Origin: Balanoglossus misakiensis
Lineage: Eukaryota; Hemichordata
Direction: 5' to 3'
Length of the DNA stretch: 64,000 bases
Assembly: GCA_040954595.2 (NCBI GenBank)
Contig: CM082586.2
Coordinates: 6,448,001 to 6,512,000, forward strand
The notes under the pieces were generated by a model that worked only from the letters and a program-made list of their open reading frames with translations, did not search any database and was not told the origin of the DNA. Positions 10,801 through 22,635 of the stretch are shown here, piece by piece; within the stretch, counting starts at the first letter, position 1, and every line of letters begins with the position of its first letter. The translations under genes and the position numbers were made by a program.

Positions 10801-13800
10801 GTATACTCAGTGCAGGAAACTTTTTTTGGTGGTTCACATCCTATAAGTAAAATGTCTCTGTTCCTCACACCACTCTGACCAGAGGGTGATGTCTTTACTA
10901 AAAATCTAAGCTTGGTTCGTGGCCACTAACACAGGTATGACTGCATGCCATGTAGCTGTAACAGAGGTGATGATGTAGCTGTCAGTGCTGAAAGGTTCAA
11001 CTGAATGTAAACACCTCTATCTGGTTAATAGTTTGTGTAGTGGTTCTAGTGCATGTATGTGTCAAGTGGTGTAGACAGCAGATGAGGAGGGGGGGGGCAA
11101 CCAGGAGATATATAAGTGAATCCCCAAGCACCGGGCTGTGACCTCTCCACAATACAAAGGGGGGAGTCTTTTCTCCCGGTGACTGTGTCATCAAGACAGT
11201 GGCGGTGTTTACAAGGGAGACTTTTGTTTGGGTCATTACGCTAAACTGAAGTCATCTTCAAAGGTTGGTGTTTAACATTAATGGCCTTGGTGTCCCATAC
11301 AGCAGAGCAGGTGCAGACGTCTGAATGGGGGAAACGCTCAGAGCAGTTTTTCTTCTTGCATTCCATGGCTGATGTCTCGTTGCGAATTTATGTGCATTTC
11401 ACACAAGTACTGTCTGTGTGAGAGAGAGTCCATTATGGAATTTATCCCCTGGCTGGAGCATGCTAGTCTAGCATCCAGTTGTGTTTTGTCCACTTTGATC
11501 CAAAACTTTGGAAGAAAAGTGGACAATTAAAACAGTGCTCAGTGTATAGACTTAAGATCATGCATGCTGATTGGCCTAATAATACCCATTAGTAATTAGC
11601 CTGTATAGTCTGCAAAGTGTTTGGAGTCTTTTTTAACATTTTTGCCTGATTTAACTTGCTGGTCGGTTAATGTGTCAGCTGAAGGTAACACACCGGTTCA
11701 TGTTAACTAAACTCCACTCTACAACTTACTATTTGCCAGCTCTTCTCACAGCAGAAATTCTACTCTAGAATCCAGACATATGTCCCCCAAACACACTAGT
11801 CTGGATTCTAGACCATAGAAATCAGGACAACTTTCACCAATACAGTGCTATGCTAAATAACCACCCAGGGAAGTTTTCAAATTGGCCAAAGCGCCTGATG
11901 GTAATGAGCACACATACAGGGCTTTTATGGTGGATTGAAAGACTCCATCACAAAAGTGTGGCATTTGTAGTGTAAGGAACTGCAGTGTCTAATCCCCCCA
12001 GGGATGAGGGGAGCTGTTATTGTCCCCCCAAATTCCTCAAATGCCAGAAATACCCCCTCAGTTCTTAATCCTCCTTTCACACTAATTTCTTTGAACAAAA
12101 ACGTTAACGAATGAAGCTGAGGATGGCTAGGCTTATTTAAAATTTACATTGCAGTTATCCAAGAGTTTTACCATCATGAATTATCAGAGTACATAAAAGG
12201 TACCCTAACTAGCTAATTTTGTCCTCCATGGAGAGTTAAGCAGCCAATATTTGTCTCCTACTGATAAATCTATAGTCTAGTAGCTGTTGTGAAAATCACT
12301 CAATAGCAGAGAGAAAACTTCCCTTGTATTTGATAAGAGGGAAATATTTATGAAAGACTAGAGCAGGATTCTGAGCGGTGTTCGGTTGTTTTGGCTGCAC
12401 ATTGCCGATTGTTGCGTTATGTGGTTATAACTTTGCACTCTGCTGGGGCCATCTTTGCTCAGCAGAACCTGGGGCTGTGCTTGGGTCTTATGCAGGGTGG
12501 GTCGACTCACTGGGAACCACATGTATTCATGTATTGACTGAAAACAGGCATGTCTTCACTGCGCAGTAATCACAGACATATTGCCATAAAGCCTGGAAGA
12601 TAATGTACTTGTAACGTCAAAAAAACATTGACTTTGTCCCTTTAACTTTGATTGTACAGTGTCTCTGGATTGCAGCCAACTTTAATGCACAACATCCGAG
12701 AGGCAGAGAAATCTCAAAGGAGCCTTGTTCATTCACAATACTTACAATACAATGCACAATGGACATTATTTATTATTTACATGTTCTGCTCCGCTTAATG
12801 TATCTTAACTTGCTGTTGTTCGATGTTTGAACAATACGGGTTGTGTGATTGATTGATCGATTGATTGAAAACACCTTGGCACGTCAACAAAAGGGGAATA
12901 CTATGCAAACACGGCACAGACTGTAGAGTGGGAACTCATTGGTAATGTTAACCCTTGGAGGAGTTCTGGACATAATTCACTGATAATGAGAGACTTGCTC
13001 GACCAGACACAACTTGAAAAGCTGAACATTGATTGTTGAGAAAATCAATGTCTGTGATTTTTGGGTCTGTGAACTCGGAATCATTCTCGTGTATAGTATC
13101 TAGTCTGGTTTTGTCCGCTTCTGTCAGGAGTGCAGTTTTTCAGAGGTTTCAGATTTTGTTTATTCAGTCTGGCAAAACTACAGAAATGTAGGGTAGATTC
13201 TTATAGACTAAACTATCAGTATGTGGTCTTTGTATTGAGACATGTATTTGACTGAGAACAGTCTCTGACCTGAACAGACTATAGGGTTTCAACGATTGCT
13301 ATTTGCAGATCACTTTTTGGTTTGTTTGGGCCCGGGCCATGGTATTACTTACCCACTCCACCCTCATTGTCCATGATCACTTACACGTGCTAAATGTCTA
13401 TTTACCCACAGGCCAGACTCTCGCCCCAAATTCAAGGTTTACCTTGAGAGCTTTTCAGGGGATTTATACTGTGACCGCGTTTACATGTATATGTATACAG
13501 AAAATTCTTGGCCAGCTGTCTGCTTGCTGTTGAAGAGAAAGTGATCCTTTTCAGCTGTGCGTTTGTGGGTTTTTTTGGTCGTAGTGTTTCTTTCTTGTTT
13601 TGTTGAACCACTTTAATAGTCACTTCTTGTATCAAAAACTGGATATTTGTAGTTTTTCTGGAACTGTTCAAAGATGCTGGCTGTTGATCAGACCCCCGTT
13701 GCCTAGGTGATTGTAGGTCATATGCCGAACTCTGTAAATATTTGCGTGCGTGCATTCTTTCACCCCTGTTTGCTTCCCAGCAACATGCAGTTCTGTGGAG

Positions 13801-16800
13801 GGATTTGCTTGTTATTTTAATTGATCAAAGCTGTTCTGTCAGCTAGAGCTGTAGCTAGTACAACAAACAAGAGCTTTCCTACCTCCCTGGGCAGATGTCA
13901 AGTAGAAGTAGAAGTTTGGATCTTTCAGCAAAATATGTTTCAGTTCATGTGAAACTCAGTGATGATCAAAGTGTGTAGTCAGTGACTGGCTGATTGCATG
14001 CCCAAAGTTTTACTGCTATTTCAGCTGGATAGCTGAGGAGATCTTTCACATATGCGTGTATGTGTACATGTGATTTAGAAATCAGGAGTCATCGTTAGAA
14101 ATTGTATTACTGACTCTCAATCTCTAAGATTTGTCTGTACGGATATCACTCTTATGTCTGATAGGCTCTTTGCTCTTGCGACGTATTACTATCGTCCAGA
14201 GTTGGACGAAGCAAATTTATTGCTGCAGCAAGTAAAAGTGAACATGAGACCATAAACCACAAGCTGGTTCAAAAAAGAGCTGGTTGCTCTTTTGAACCTG
14301 TCCCGATAAACTCTCACCATCGCTGAAAGTTGGAAGATAAAGAACTGAAGTGATGATCACACATTGACCACCACATGTACCGCAATCAAGTAGTTGGGGT
14401 ACCCATGACAACAAGTGGTTTTGTAAGAAGCTTGGGCAATAGCATTCGTATGAATTTCAGAACGTGTCTTGAGGACAAAAAATTAATTTGTGTCCTGTAA
14501 CTCCTCAAGATTTTTATTTTCTGTTTTTTTGCAGTGATTACACTCATCCAGTGCTTTGAGCACATCAGTGGAGCTCACATGAATCCGGCAATATCGGCCA
14601 GTATGCTGTTTGCCAGGAAAATCGGAATCCTGCGCGCCATATTCTACATGGTCGCGCAGTGTCTGGGAGCCATTACCGGTACAGCTGTTATGACCGGGTG
14701 AGTTGTAGGAGACGGTCGCCTGTGGCGATGAAATATTCATGTGATGAAGTCTGGTGACCACTTCATGAAATGAACATTATCGTTATAAACCAGGAAGGGG
14801 TTTGCTTCCTGTTGTGTCTGGATTTCTGAAATGGACATCAGCGTTATGACTGAAATGTACAATAACCTTGTGACGTGAATGCATCATTTCAGTTGCTCAG
14901 GTGCAATACATACATATTGATTCTTGAGAATTCCAGAGAATGTGATTACAGTCAAACCTGTCTATAGTGGCCAGTCAAGGGACTTTCATACACTGGCCTT
15001 TATAGACAGGTGGCCTTTATAGACAGGTCAATTAATGCACATGTAAGTTGCACATGGACTGTAACATAGTGGCCACTGTATAGAGCTGGCTGGTATAGAG
15101 GTGGCCACTAACACAGGTTTGACTGTATTTGTTTGATATACATGTACATGTACTTGTATGTTATTATTTGTATCTGACTGAGGATGCGTGTGACTACAGA
15201 TAATTCAGCATGCTTCAATGACAGCAAAACTGAAGGAACTTCTCACATCAGCAAGAATTATTCAAAAGAGACTCAGCATGTGACATTGTCTGAAAAATGA
15301 TTGACATAATCATTAATTTTGATGATGAATATTATAAACTAGAACTAATTTTCATCCGCAGGTTTGCTCCGGGAGACATCCGAGGGAATCTGGGCATGTC
15401 CTATTTATCCGACTTGGTTTCTCCGTTGGGAGGTTTCGGAGTGGAGTTCCTCATCACATTTATCCTGGCATTCACAGTCCTGGCATCCACGGATCCGAAC
15501 CGGAAAATTCTTGGCACGTCTGCGTTACCTGTGGGAGCAGCATATGCCATGAACACACTGTGGGCAGTAAGTACTGTAAAACACTTCATTTTCGCAAGTT
15601 GAAATTTTCGCGATCTCGAGAGAGGCAACTGTTTCGCAAGTATTAATTTTTGCGTTCTCTTATTTCATTCACTGCATCGTTAATAAAAAAAAAATTATGC
15701 GACTTTTATTTTCACGCTATTTTGGCTCTCGCGTATTTGGCGAAAATTTGTTGCTCGCGAAAATAAAGTGTTTTACAGTACCATATACACACATGTTGGA
15801 TTTCTGTGTACAGACGATGATAGGTTGCCTTGCGGTGTGCTGTGTGATATTGGGCACTGTTTATATGAAGTCTTTGACAGCCCTATAAACAGTGGCCAAG
15901 AAAAGAACCATCTTGGTGTGGTGTTAAGGACATTTGTCCTTCGTTATATTATCAAATTGCTGTAATGTTTTGACTTGCTATTGCCCTTCTAAGAGGGTGT
16001 GGTCTGTTTAACCCTTTCAACACCATGGTTTGGTCCAAACCTGTTGTTTTCTGTGGTAATTAGCTGCAGCTGGACCTCTATAGTTGGAAATGGGGATGAA
16101 AAGAAAAGTTGAAAATCAATGAATTCTGGTCAAAAATGATCATATGATGCTTTATGTGTGGATAGATAGGTTACTGTGGAAACAAGCCATCATCATCACA
16201 TAGAGTCATCGCATGAAGAATTTGCGTCAGTGTTTCAGAATTAGCCATCTTCAGATGATTTCTTGTTTGCCGGAACGTTATGTTAAGAATTCATGCTGTC
16301 TCCACACATGGTGTTCCAACAACTATAAACATGACCAACAAGAACATCAGTGGCTATTTATTTCACTCAGCACATCATCAACTTTGACCAGGGCTAGCAA
16401 AATGTGTCCATAATTCCTCAAGTTTTAGGCTGGCCCCAAATCTCCCCCTTTTATTAATTTGCTGGAGCTTATCAGAAATTTTACACTTATATCTATAAGT
16501 TGCTATATTTAGCTGCACACTTCAGTTCATGTGACCCAGAGTTGGCCTTCATCTAAGGACACACTATATTGACTTTTCTCACAGAGATGCGTGCGCTGAG
16601 GCTTAGCTGAGCACAATTCTCTGGGAACAGCAAATAACTTTATGATCGTTATTATAATTTTATCATCAAGAGCAGTGGGGTTTGATTTCAAATGCTTGAC
16701 CCTTGTTGTAATTGATCCGCATGCTTCAGATGTGGCCCCGATAGGATAAATTCACTCAAGCCCTGAGGCCTTCATACTGTGATTGATGTTGATAATTGAT

Positions 16801-19800
16801 AGAAAACATAAAAATGGTTACATTTTGTGCCGATAGTGTACAGTGAATTTCTTGTTCGAAGGGGGCAATAAGGTTCCCATGTGTTCTTCTGAACAAAATT
16901 TGGAACAATTTAGAAAAAATACCGTCATTTTAAACAATATTGAAAAAATATTTTGAGAATAATATTTGGTGAGGCAATAACTTCATCCATACTAAGTTCA
17001 TCTTGTTTGTTGTGACATGTTGATTGTTTCGTACATACATTTCTCAAGAAAATATGTTTTGTACATTTCTTGAGAAAAGCTCGAATTACCAAAAGATTCC
17101 AGACATGATTCTTGTGACCTTGTAATTAGCTGTGTGTGTTTGGCATTTATTTTTATGTGTCTGAGTCACTGGAAGTAATTTAATCAACATTAAATGGGGG
17201 GGGGGGGGGGGAATGACCCTCTTTGATTTATTTGGGGTCGTAAAAAGCCTGGGTTACAATAATTCAAATGTGAGGACTTTCAACTTTGTCTTGTCTGGGT
17301 GTAAATCACTGGGCAGGGATGGTTCCAACCAAGCATGGAATGTGTTGTTGTCCGAGTGTGCGCCATAGCTGAGGGGCCAATAGGGAACTTGATAGCCCGT
17401 CAAAGGCATGGCAACAATATCACTGTGACATTGAGTAAATACCAGCTGTAATCATTTGTATCATTTGATGGTGTGTGATGCACTGATGAGGTACTGAGTG
17501 CTGGTGTTCTCACAGTTATACAAGTGTGTGTGTTGTCGATGCTGGCTGTTATACATGTAGTTGAGAAATGGCGGTCACTTCAATACCATAGCCAACTTGT
17601 CGTCACTTTTCACATAATGAACTTTTACCATATTTTTTTCCTAAAATTTTGATCAAGACCTACAGACAATGTAAAGTTGTGTCCACTTTGTCTAGAATTA
17701 AGGGGGAAAATACGGAAAATCGTGTGAAAATCACGTAAATGTTGCACCAAATTTTGACAGCAAATAATGTGGCGTTCAAAGGGTTAAGACAAGAACTTCT
17801 AGTGTCTGTTCGAAGAAGTTCAGCGGCCAATATGAAGGTGATCGTTTACAGTTGGTGTGTGTGTTTTGTTGATTGGGTCGCAGTGCTGAGCCCACAAAGG
17901 AGGCCTGTGTTTTGATGTGTGTTGACGATGGTGTTGCAGATGTTGTCCAGAAACTGTGCTGATATTGTTCCTGACAACGTGGTCCCCCAAAACGGCACAA
18001 AATTAAGTGCAGAGTCATGGCTGTCACAGATGGAAGCCATCAGAAGCGCTAATGGCCAAGGCACTCCATGGTGGGATATTTCTCAACCGCTTGCCTGAAA
18101 AGGCCGGACCACTTCTGATCGTGCGGTCCTTTGGGTCTCAAGGGTTGGCTAAAATCACTTGTGGTCAACTACAAGTCTGCTTTGTTGGCACATAGGTGCT
18201 GCCATAGCAGTGGTTTGATTATAGCCCTGGACTGCATGTGTCTTAAAATGACCATGTGGTAGACACTTGAAGATCATCAAAACGCCCAAATCATCCAAAG
18301 CTCTCTCGTGTAGGTTAATAAAAATGGTGACTTTCCCATCACTCCCTTACAAAGTACATGTAGTCTGTTCAGCATTATCACCCTGGACAATATCATCAGA
18401 AAAATAAGGTGATCTTTTGTCCGTGTATTTTTAGAAAAAAAACCCTCCTAACTGTTGACAAGGAGATTTGTGTATACATGCCCTAATAGTTGTTAATTCA
18501 AGATTGTGTCCCAAGTGAAACTACACCGACAACAGTGGAAATTGTGTCGGGAACCAGCAAAGCGTAGAAAGCCTGTCCAGAGGAGAGTTAAAAGTCTCAA
18601 GAGAACTGCCCAGGTGACTGTCCCCGCTCAGATTTACAACCCTTAATGAAGCATACCTGGGTGGCCAGCCATTGAAGCATAGCAATCTACAATACAAGTT
18701 CATCAAGTGGCAACACCGTTTCACGTGGCATTGTACAGTACTGTACAGAAAAATTGTTTTCTTCTGATTGACCGACAGTCAGGGGCTATAACAATGGGTC
18801 GGCCATGGCTGTGTTCTTGACAGTGTTTCTGTAATAGTGTGGGTTATTGTTCATGTTGCCTGATGTTGTCTGTATCTGTATGCTAACGAGTTAACTCGCT
18901 GCAAGTGTGGCAATACACTAGTATATACTTCTGCAGTCATCACATGGCTGTTGTCAGTTGATCTGGTTGAGTTGTAGCTTCCACTGAAGTCAGAAACTCC
19001 ACTGCAAAGGGATGGTTTGACGTGACCTCAAAAACGGGGTCAGCGTACGACACATGTTTCATAATATTGCTAATGTTTACCCTGGTGACATTTTATCACT
19101 GCATTCTATCTGTACGATGTTGCCGTAGAAACTGACTGGGTGCCGGTTTATTTCCTCCAGTGCTCAGGTATACAATGTATGCACACACAGAAAATCTGGC
19201 TAGGACTTGATAAGATTGGGTACTAATAAAACAGCGCTTTTGTGGTAAACGTTCCAGTGATTCTCACAGTAAAAAGCACTACAACAAAGAGCTGTTAGGC
19301 CACTTTATCATCACGGACCCATAGCGTTTCAGCCAGCCATTTCATACACCCCTCCCTCCTAATCTATTAACTTTAGCACCATTGCTATAATTATATGGCT
19401 TGTAATACGGCCCGCATCTCGGGTCATGCGCCCGTGACCTCATCCGGCGAGGAGAGCATCAGTAATCTACTCTTGAAGGCAGATCTGAAGCTGTCCTGTG
19501 AAACGGGATACACTCCCATACTCTTAACTTTGTTTCTTTATTAACTTTTATCGATAGCGTTATCGCACCAGAAATTCCTGGTGGATTAGCTTCGTACTCC
19601 CAGTCATGGCTGAGGGGTCTATGCGTGTCTGTAAGAAAGACTATCACCCGATTGCTTGGCAGTTATTAAATGGGGTCTTCCGGGGATGATAATTTGAAGT
19701 GACTAGAGGCAAAACACGAGGGTTCATTTCACCAGGAGATTAAAAGCTTTGCTCAGTTGATCTTACGAAAAGACTAGAAACATTCTTATTGTATGTTGTG

Positions 19801-21408
19801 TAATATGGCGATTTTACTGACCAAAAAAAATTCTCAATATGTGGGGATGACTATGGACACATTCTAATTGTGGGTCGTGTAAAGTGGTGCAATTTTGCAG
19901 ACCAAGTTTTGTTGATCAATGTGTGGGGATGACAGTGGGGTTGTACGAGTTTAATTTATAACACAGTGTGAGGTGAACCCATTTTGATTTGTGAAATAGC
20001 AGTAGTGATATTGCTGTTGGGAATCCGGGGTTTGTGGTGTTCCAAAGTCACCAGAGATGCAGGTCGACCTCTGAATTTGCACGCAGTCAGCTTTGATTGG
20101 TTTTACAACGCAGGCAATGATTTTACAACACAGGCAATATGACACATAATTGACGTGTGTAATGTAGCAACCTTGAGATCCTAGCAGCCCTCACCACTGG
20201 GGTCAGAGATCCAGTCGAAAGTTTGTTTGTATTAAAAACATCAGTCTGTCAAGCTCTGCCCAGCAGGTGAATTCTGCAGCCAGGGAATATCCAGCTGTGG
20301 TGGGAAAGAGTGGAAATCCAGGGCTTACTGCCTACGATTGTGGGGATTGATGACACACGCAGGCATCTTTGACCCAGCTATTTGTTTTCTTTTCCAAGGA
20401 TTTCATATTAAGCCCTTCGCATCTGAGCTTCCTTGAAATACAATATTTTCGTTGCATGGAAGCTGACTTAGACCAATGAATAGAAGCAGTCAAACTACAG
20501 AAGTATATTCTCATCACACAACCAAATGTAGCTTTTGGTACATGATTTCTGTTTCTTTAAGTGGTTGAAAAAGATTAAAACTGAGTCTAAACTATTAATG
20601 TTTCTTTCCTTACAGTATAATTTCACGGGAGCCAGTATGAACCCTGCCAGGACGCTTGGACCGTTTCTGGTTCTGAACATGTGGGAAGACCACTGGGTAA
20701 GTACATGGCATAGTATCGATATCCAAATGATAAAAAAAGTCATGTAAATTGGGGCGGCTCATGGGGCTTTAAAGGGACAAAGTCTCTCTCTAGCTGCCCT
20801 TTTCCCATTAATTATGTTTGATACAAGATACCGTTTATGTCATTCTACATGTGTATGTGTAGTGAATCAATGTTCGACCACACACACCTTCCATCCCACT
20901 TGTAGACACGAGAGTGAAATACTCGCCTAAATGAATAATCGGTGTTTACTATTTATTCATTTTGGCGGGATTTTTACTCTCATATCCTACAAACGGGATG
21001 GAAAATGTGCGTGGTCGAACGTTGATTCACTATACATCCACATATACAATAACATAAGCAGTTCCTTGTATCAAACGTAATTAATGGTAAAGGGGCAGCG
21101 AGAGAGAGACTTTGTCCCTTTAACAAAAACTGGAATATAAACATATAATGTATTTCTTCTGATTGCAGATCTACTGGGCTGGTCCGTTTGCCGGGGCCTG
21201 CGTAGCAGCGGTGGTTTACGTGTACATATTCGACCCCAGCATCGAAATGAAGTCGTCGTCCTCCTCCAAGTCGAAAGAAAGAAGCAACCGAGAAAACTCC
21301 GAGACGTCGGCCAGCCTGGGAAGCAGCAGCCACCTGTACAACAGCGAGCCCAGCATCACTCTGGACATTCCCTCTCCCAACAGCAAGCAGTATGAGGTGT
21401 CGGTGTGA
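7805..21408 (+). CDS. AQP4-like aquaporin, gene 1 of the cluster
   Basis: Membrane channel of the MIP family, 299 residues. Exons 7805-8015, 14535-14697, 15362-15566, 20616-20696 and 21169-21408 join in frame. The ATG at 7805 is chosen because it leads straight into the basic N-terminus and TM1 (SFWRAVIAECLCTFFFMIIV). The first NPA is at residues 87-89 (GAHMNPAI) and the second at 202-204, followed by Arg205 ([10 protein letters not shown]). The 81-bp fourth exon matches in size the third coding exon of vertebrate AQP1. Filter positions read Leu67, Thr190, Ala199 and Arg205, unlike the usual Phe/His/Ala-Cys/Arg, so strict water selectivity is doubtful. The long Ser-rich tail ends YEVSV, a possible class II PDZ ligand. 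Unlike its neighbours it has a 6.5-kb intron splitting the TM2 region. Family certain, subfamily tentative. Confidence 0.9.
8016..14534. other. 6.5-kb first intron of aquaporin gene 1, no other gene seen
   Basis: Lies between the coding exons ending at 8015 and starting at 14535. Scattered short open frames show no family resemblance. It holds many TACATGTA-type palindromes and a solo end of the mariner-type MITE at about 10920-10945 (GTGGCCACTAACACAGG followed by TATGACTG). Enhancers cannot be judged by eye. Confidence 0.6.
14949..15125. mobile_element. Mariner-type MITE in aquaporin gene 1 intron
   Basis: 177-bp element with terminal inverted repeats CAGTCAAACCTGT and ACAGGTTTGACTG, flanked by TA at 14947-14948 and at 15126-15127. 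The internal repeat GGCCTTTATAGACAGGT occurs twice. Same family as 4781-4928. Confidence 0.8.
15574..15778. mobile_element. Short inverted-repeat transposon (MITE) with TA target duplication, copy 2
   Basis: 205-bp relative of the element at 1945-2152, with ends CTGTAAAACACTTCATTTTC and its complement, flanked by TA at 15572-15573 and 15779-15780. It starts seven bases into the intron that follows the third coding exon of aquaporin gene 1. Confidence 0.82.
16012..16103. repeat. Copy of short dispersed CCCTTTCACC repeat
   Basis: CCCTTTCAACACCATGGTTT at the left and a GGACCTCTATAGTTGG block to the right, matching copies near 3952 and 22551. Confidence 0.5.
20773..21119. mobile_element. Foldback element with TTAA target duplication
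   Basis: 347-bp imperfect palindrome in the last intron of aquaporin gene 1. Both ends are AGGGACAAAGTCTCTCTC or its complement, and they are flanked by TTAA (20769-20772 and 21120-21123). The two halves remain complementary over most of their length, for example GTTTGATACAAG against CTTGTATCAAAC and GTCGAAC-type words near the centre. TTAA duplication is typical of piggyBac-type elements. No coding capacity. Confidence 0.8.
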
Positions 21409-22550
21409 AGCGGTTGCCGTGGTGACCAGTGAGTGATGCTGGGGAGACTTATACTCAGATTGTCCAGATGTGTTGTTACAAATGTTATGGAAGCACCTGG
21501 ATGCGAGATGTTATGGGAAGGAAATCTGGAAAAATTTTCGTGGGAAAAAAATCCATCTTCGGTCACCAGTTCTAAGTTTTGCATTAATACTGGAGATTTG
21601 GTTTGTGTGCTTTAACAGCAGAGTACTATATTCACTCCTTCTATGCGTATTTGTCGCTGAGTGAACAGCTACCTCTCAGAGAGGCTGTGAGGCAAGCTCA
21701 TGTTCTTTGTATACTAAACCACATAATGAATGTTGCAATCACCATCCCACAATACAGCTTACGAGGGAAGCAGTTGCCAACAGCAAAACTAGGGACTCTC
21801 GGTCTGATCTGATTGGCTATGCCGTGATCTCTCTCTCTCTATATATATACATAACAGCTGATCTGCATAAAGACCTTTAACTTGTTGATAAACAGTATTT
21901 ATGGAAAGAGTGAAAAATATCTTACCCGCCACATCTCAGTATACATCTGTGGCCAAATAAACACTGCCAGTGATATTTTCTGTAGTTTGCACCTTGAACA
22001 TTAGTCTTAAAGTTTTTTTCTTATACTAGTATTGTGCTCCAGGCAACGTGAATGAAAGATCCAAATTGTCTCAATTTTGGAATTCAAAATGGCCGCCAAT
22101 TAATGCACTATCTGTATGTGATTTTTACGAAAAAGGGATGGTAAATACCTTGTTTTATTTCTTCGTTTTCAAAAAGACCCTTGACATACCGAAAAGAGAA
22201 AGAGAGGAATTCTTGAAATGCACTATCAGTTTCATCAACTGCATTTGTGTTTTAGAAGTATAAAAATTGACCTTGAAATTCAACAAAATTGCTGTAAATA
22301 CTAGCACTGCCATGTTGTAGTTCATGTTCCAAGCTTTTCACTCCCACCTATTTACTGAAATATATCTATCCACTAAAATGTAAATAAATACATTCACATG
22401 ATTTACCTACAATTGCATGTACACAGGCATTGCTTTTTCTGGGCATTTCAGTTCAAAGTTTATCATTTTTGAAGTTCATTTACTGTTCATGCCTTGTAAT
22501 ATAGCAAGCATAGTTTGTTGTGTTACGTTCATCATGTATCAAAAACTCAC

Positions 22551-22635
22551 CCCTTTCACCATTATGGTTCAGTCCAACATGCATTGTTTTCTGTGGTAAT
22601 GTTGGACCTCTAAAGTGGGAATTGGGGGTGAAAGG
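22551..22635. repeat. 85-bp inverted-repeat element (CCCTTTCACC family)
   Basis: Begins CCCTTTCACC and ends GGTGAAAGG, which are complementary ends, with a TTGGACCTC block in between. This is the cleanest copy of the family also seen near 1440, 3952 and 16012. Confidence 0.6.
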
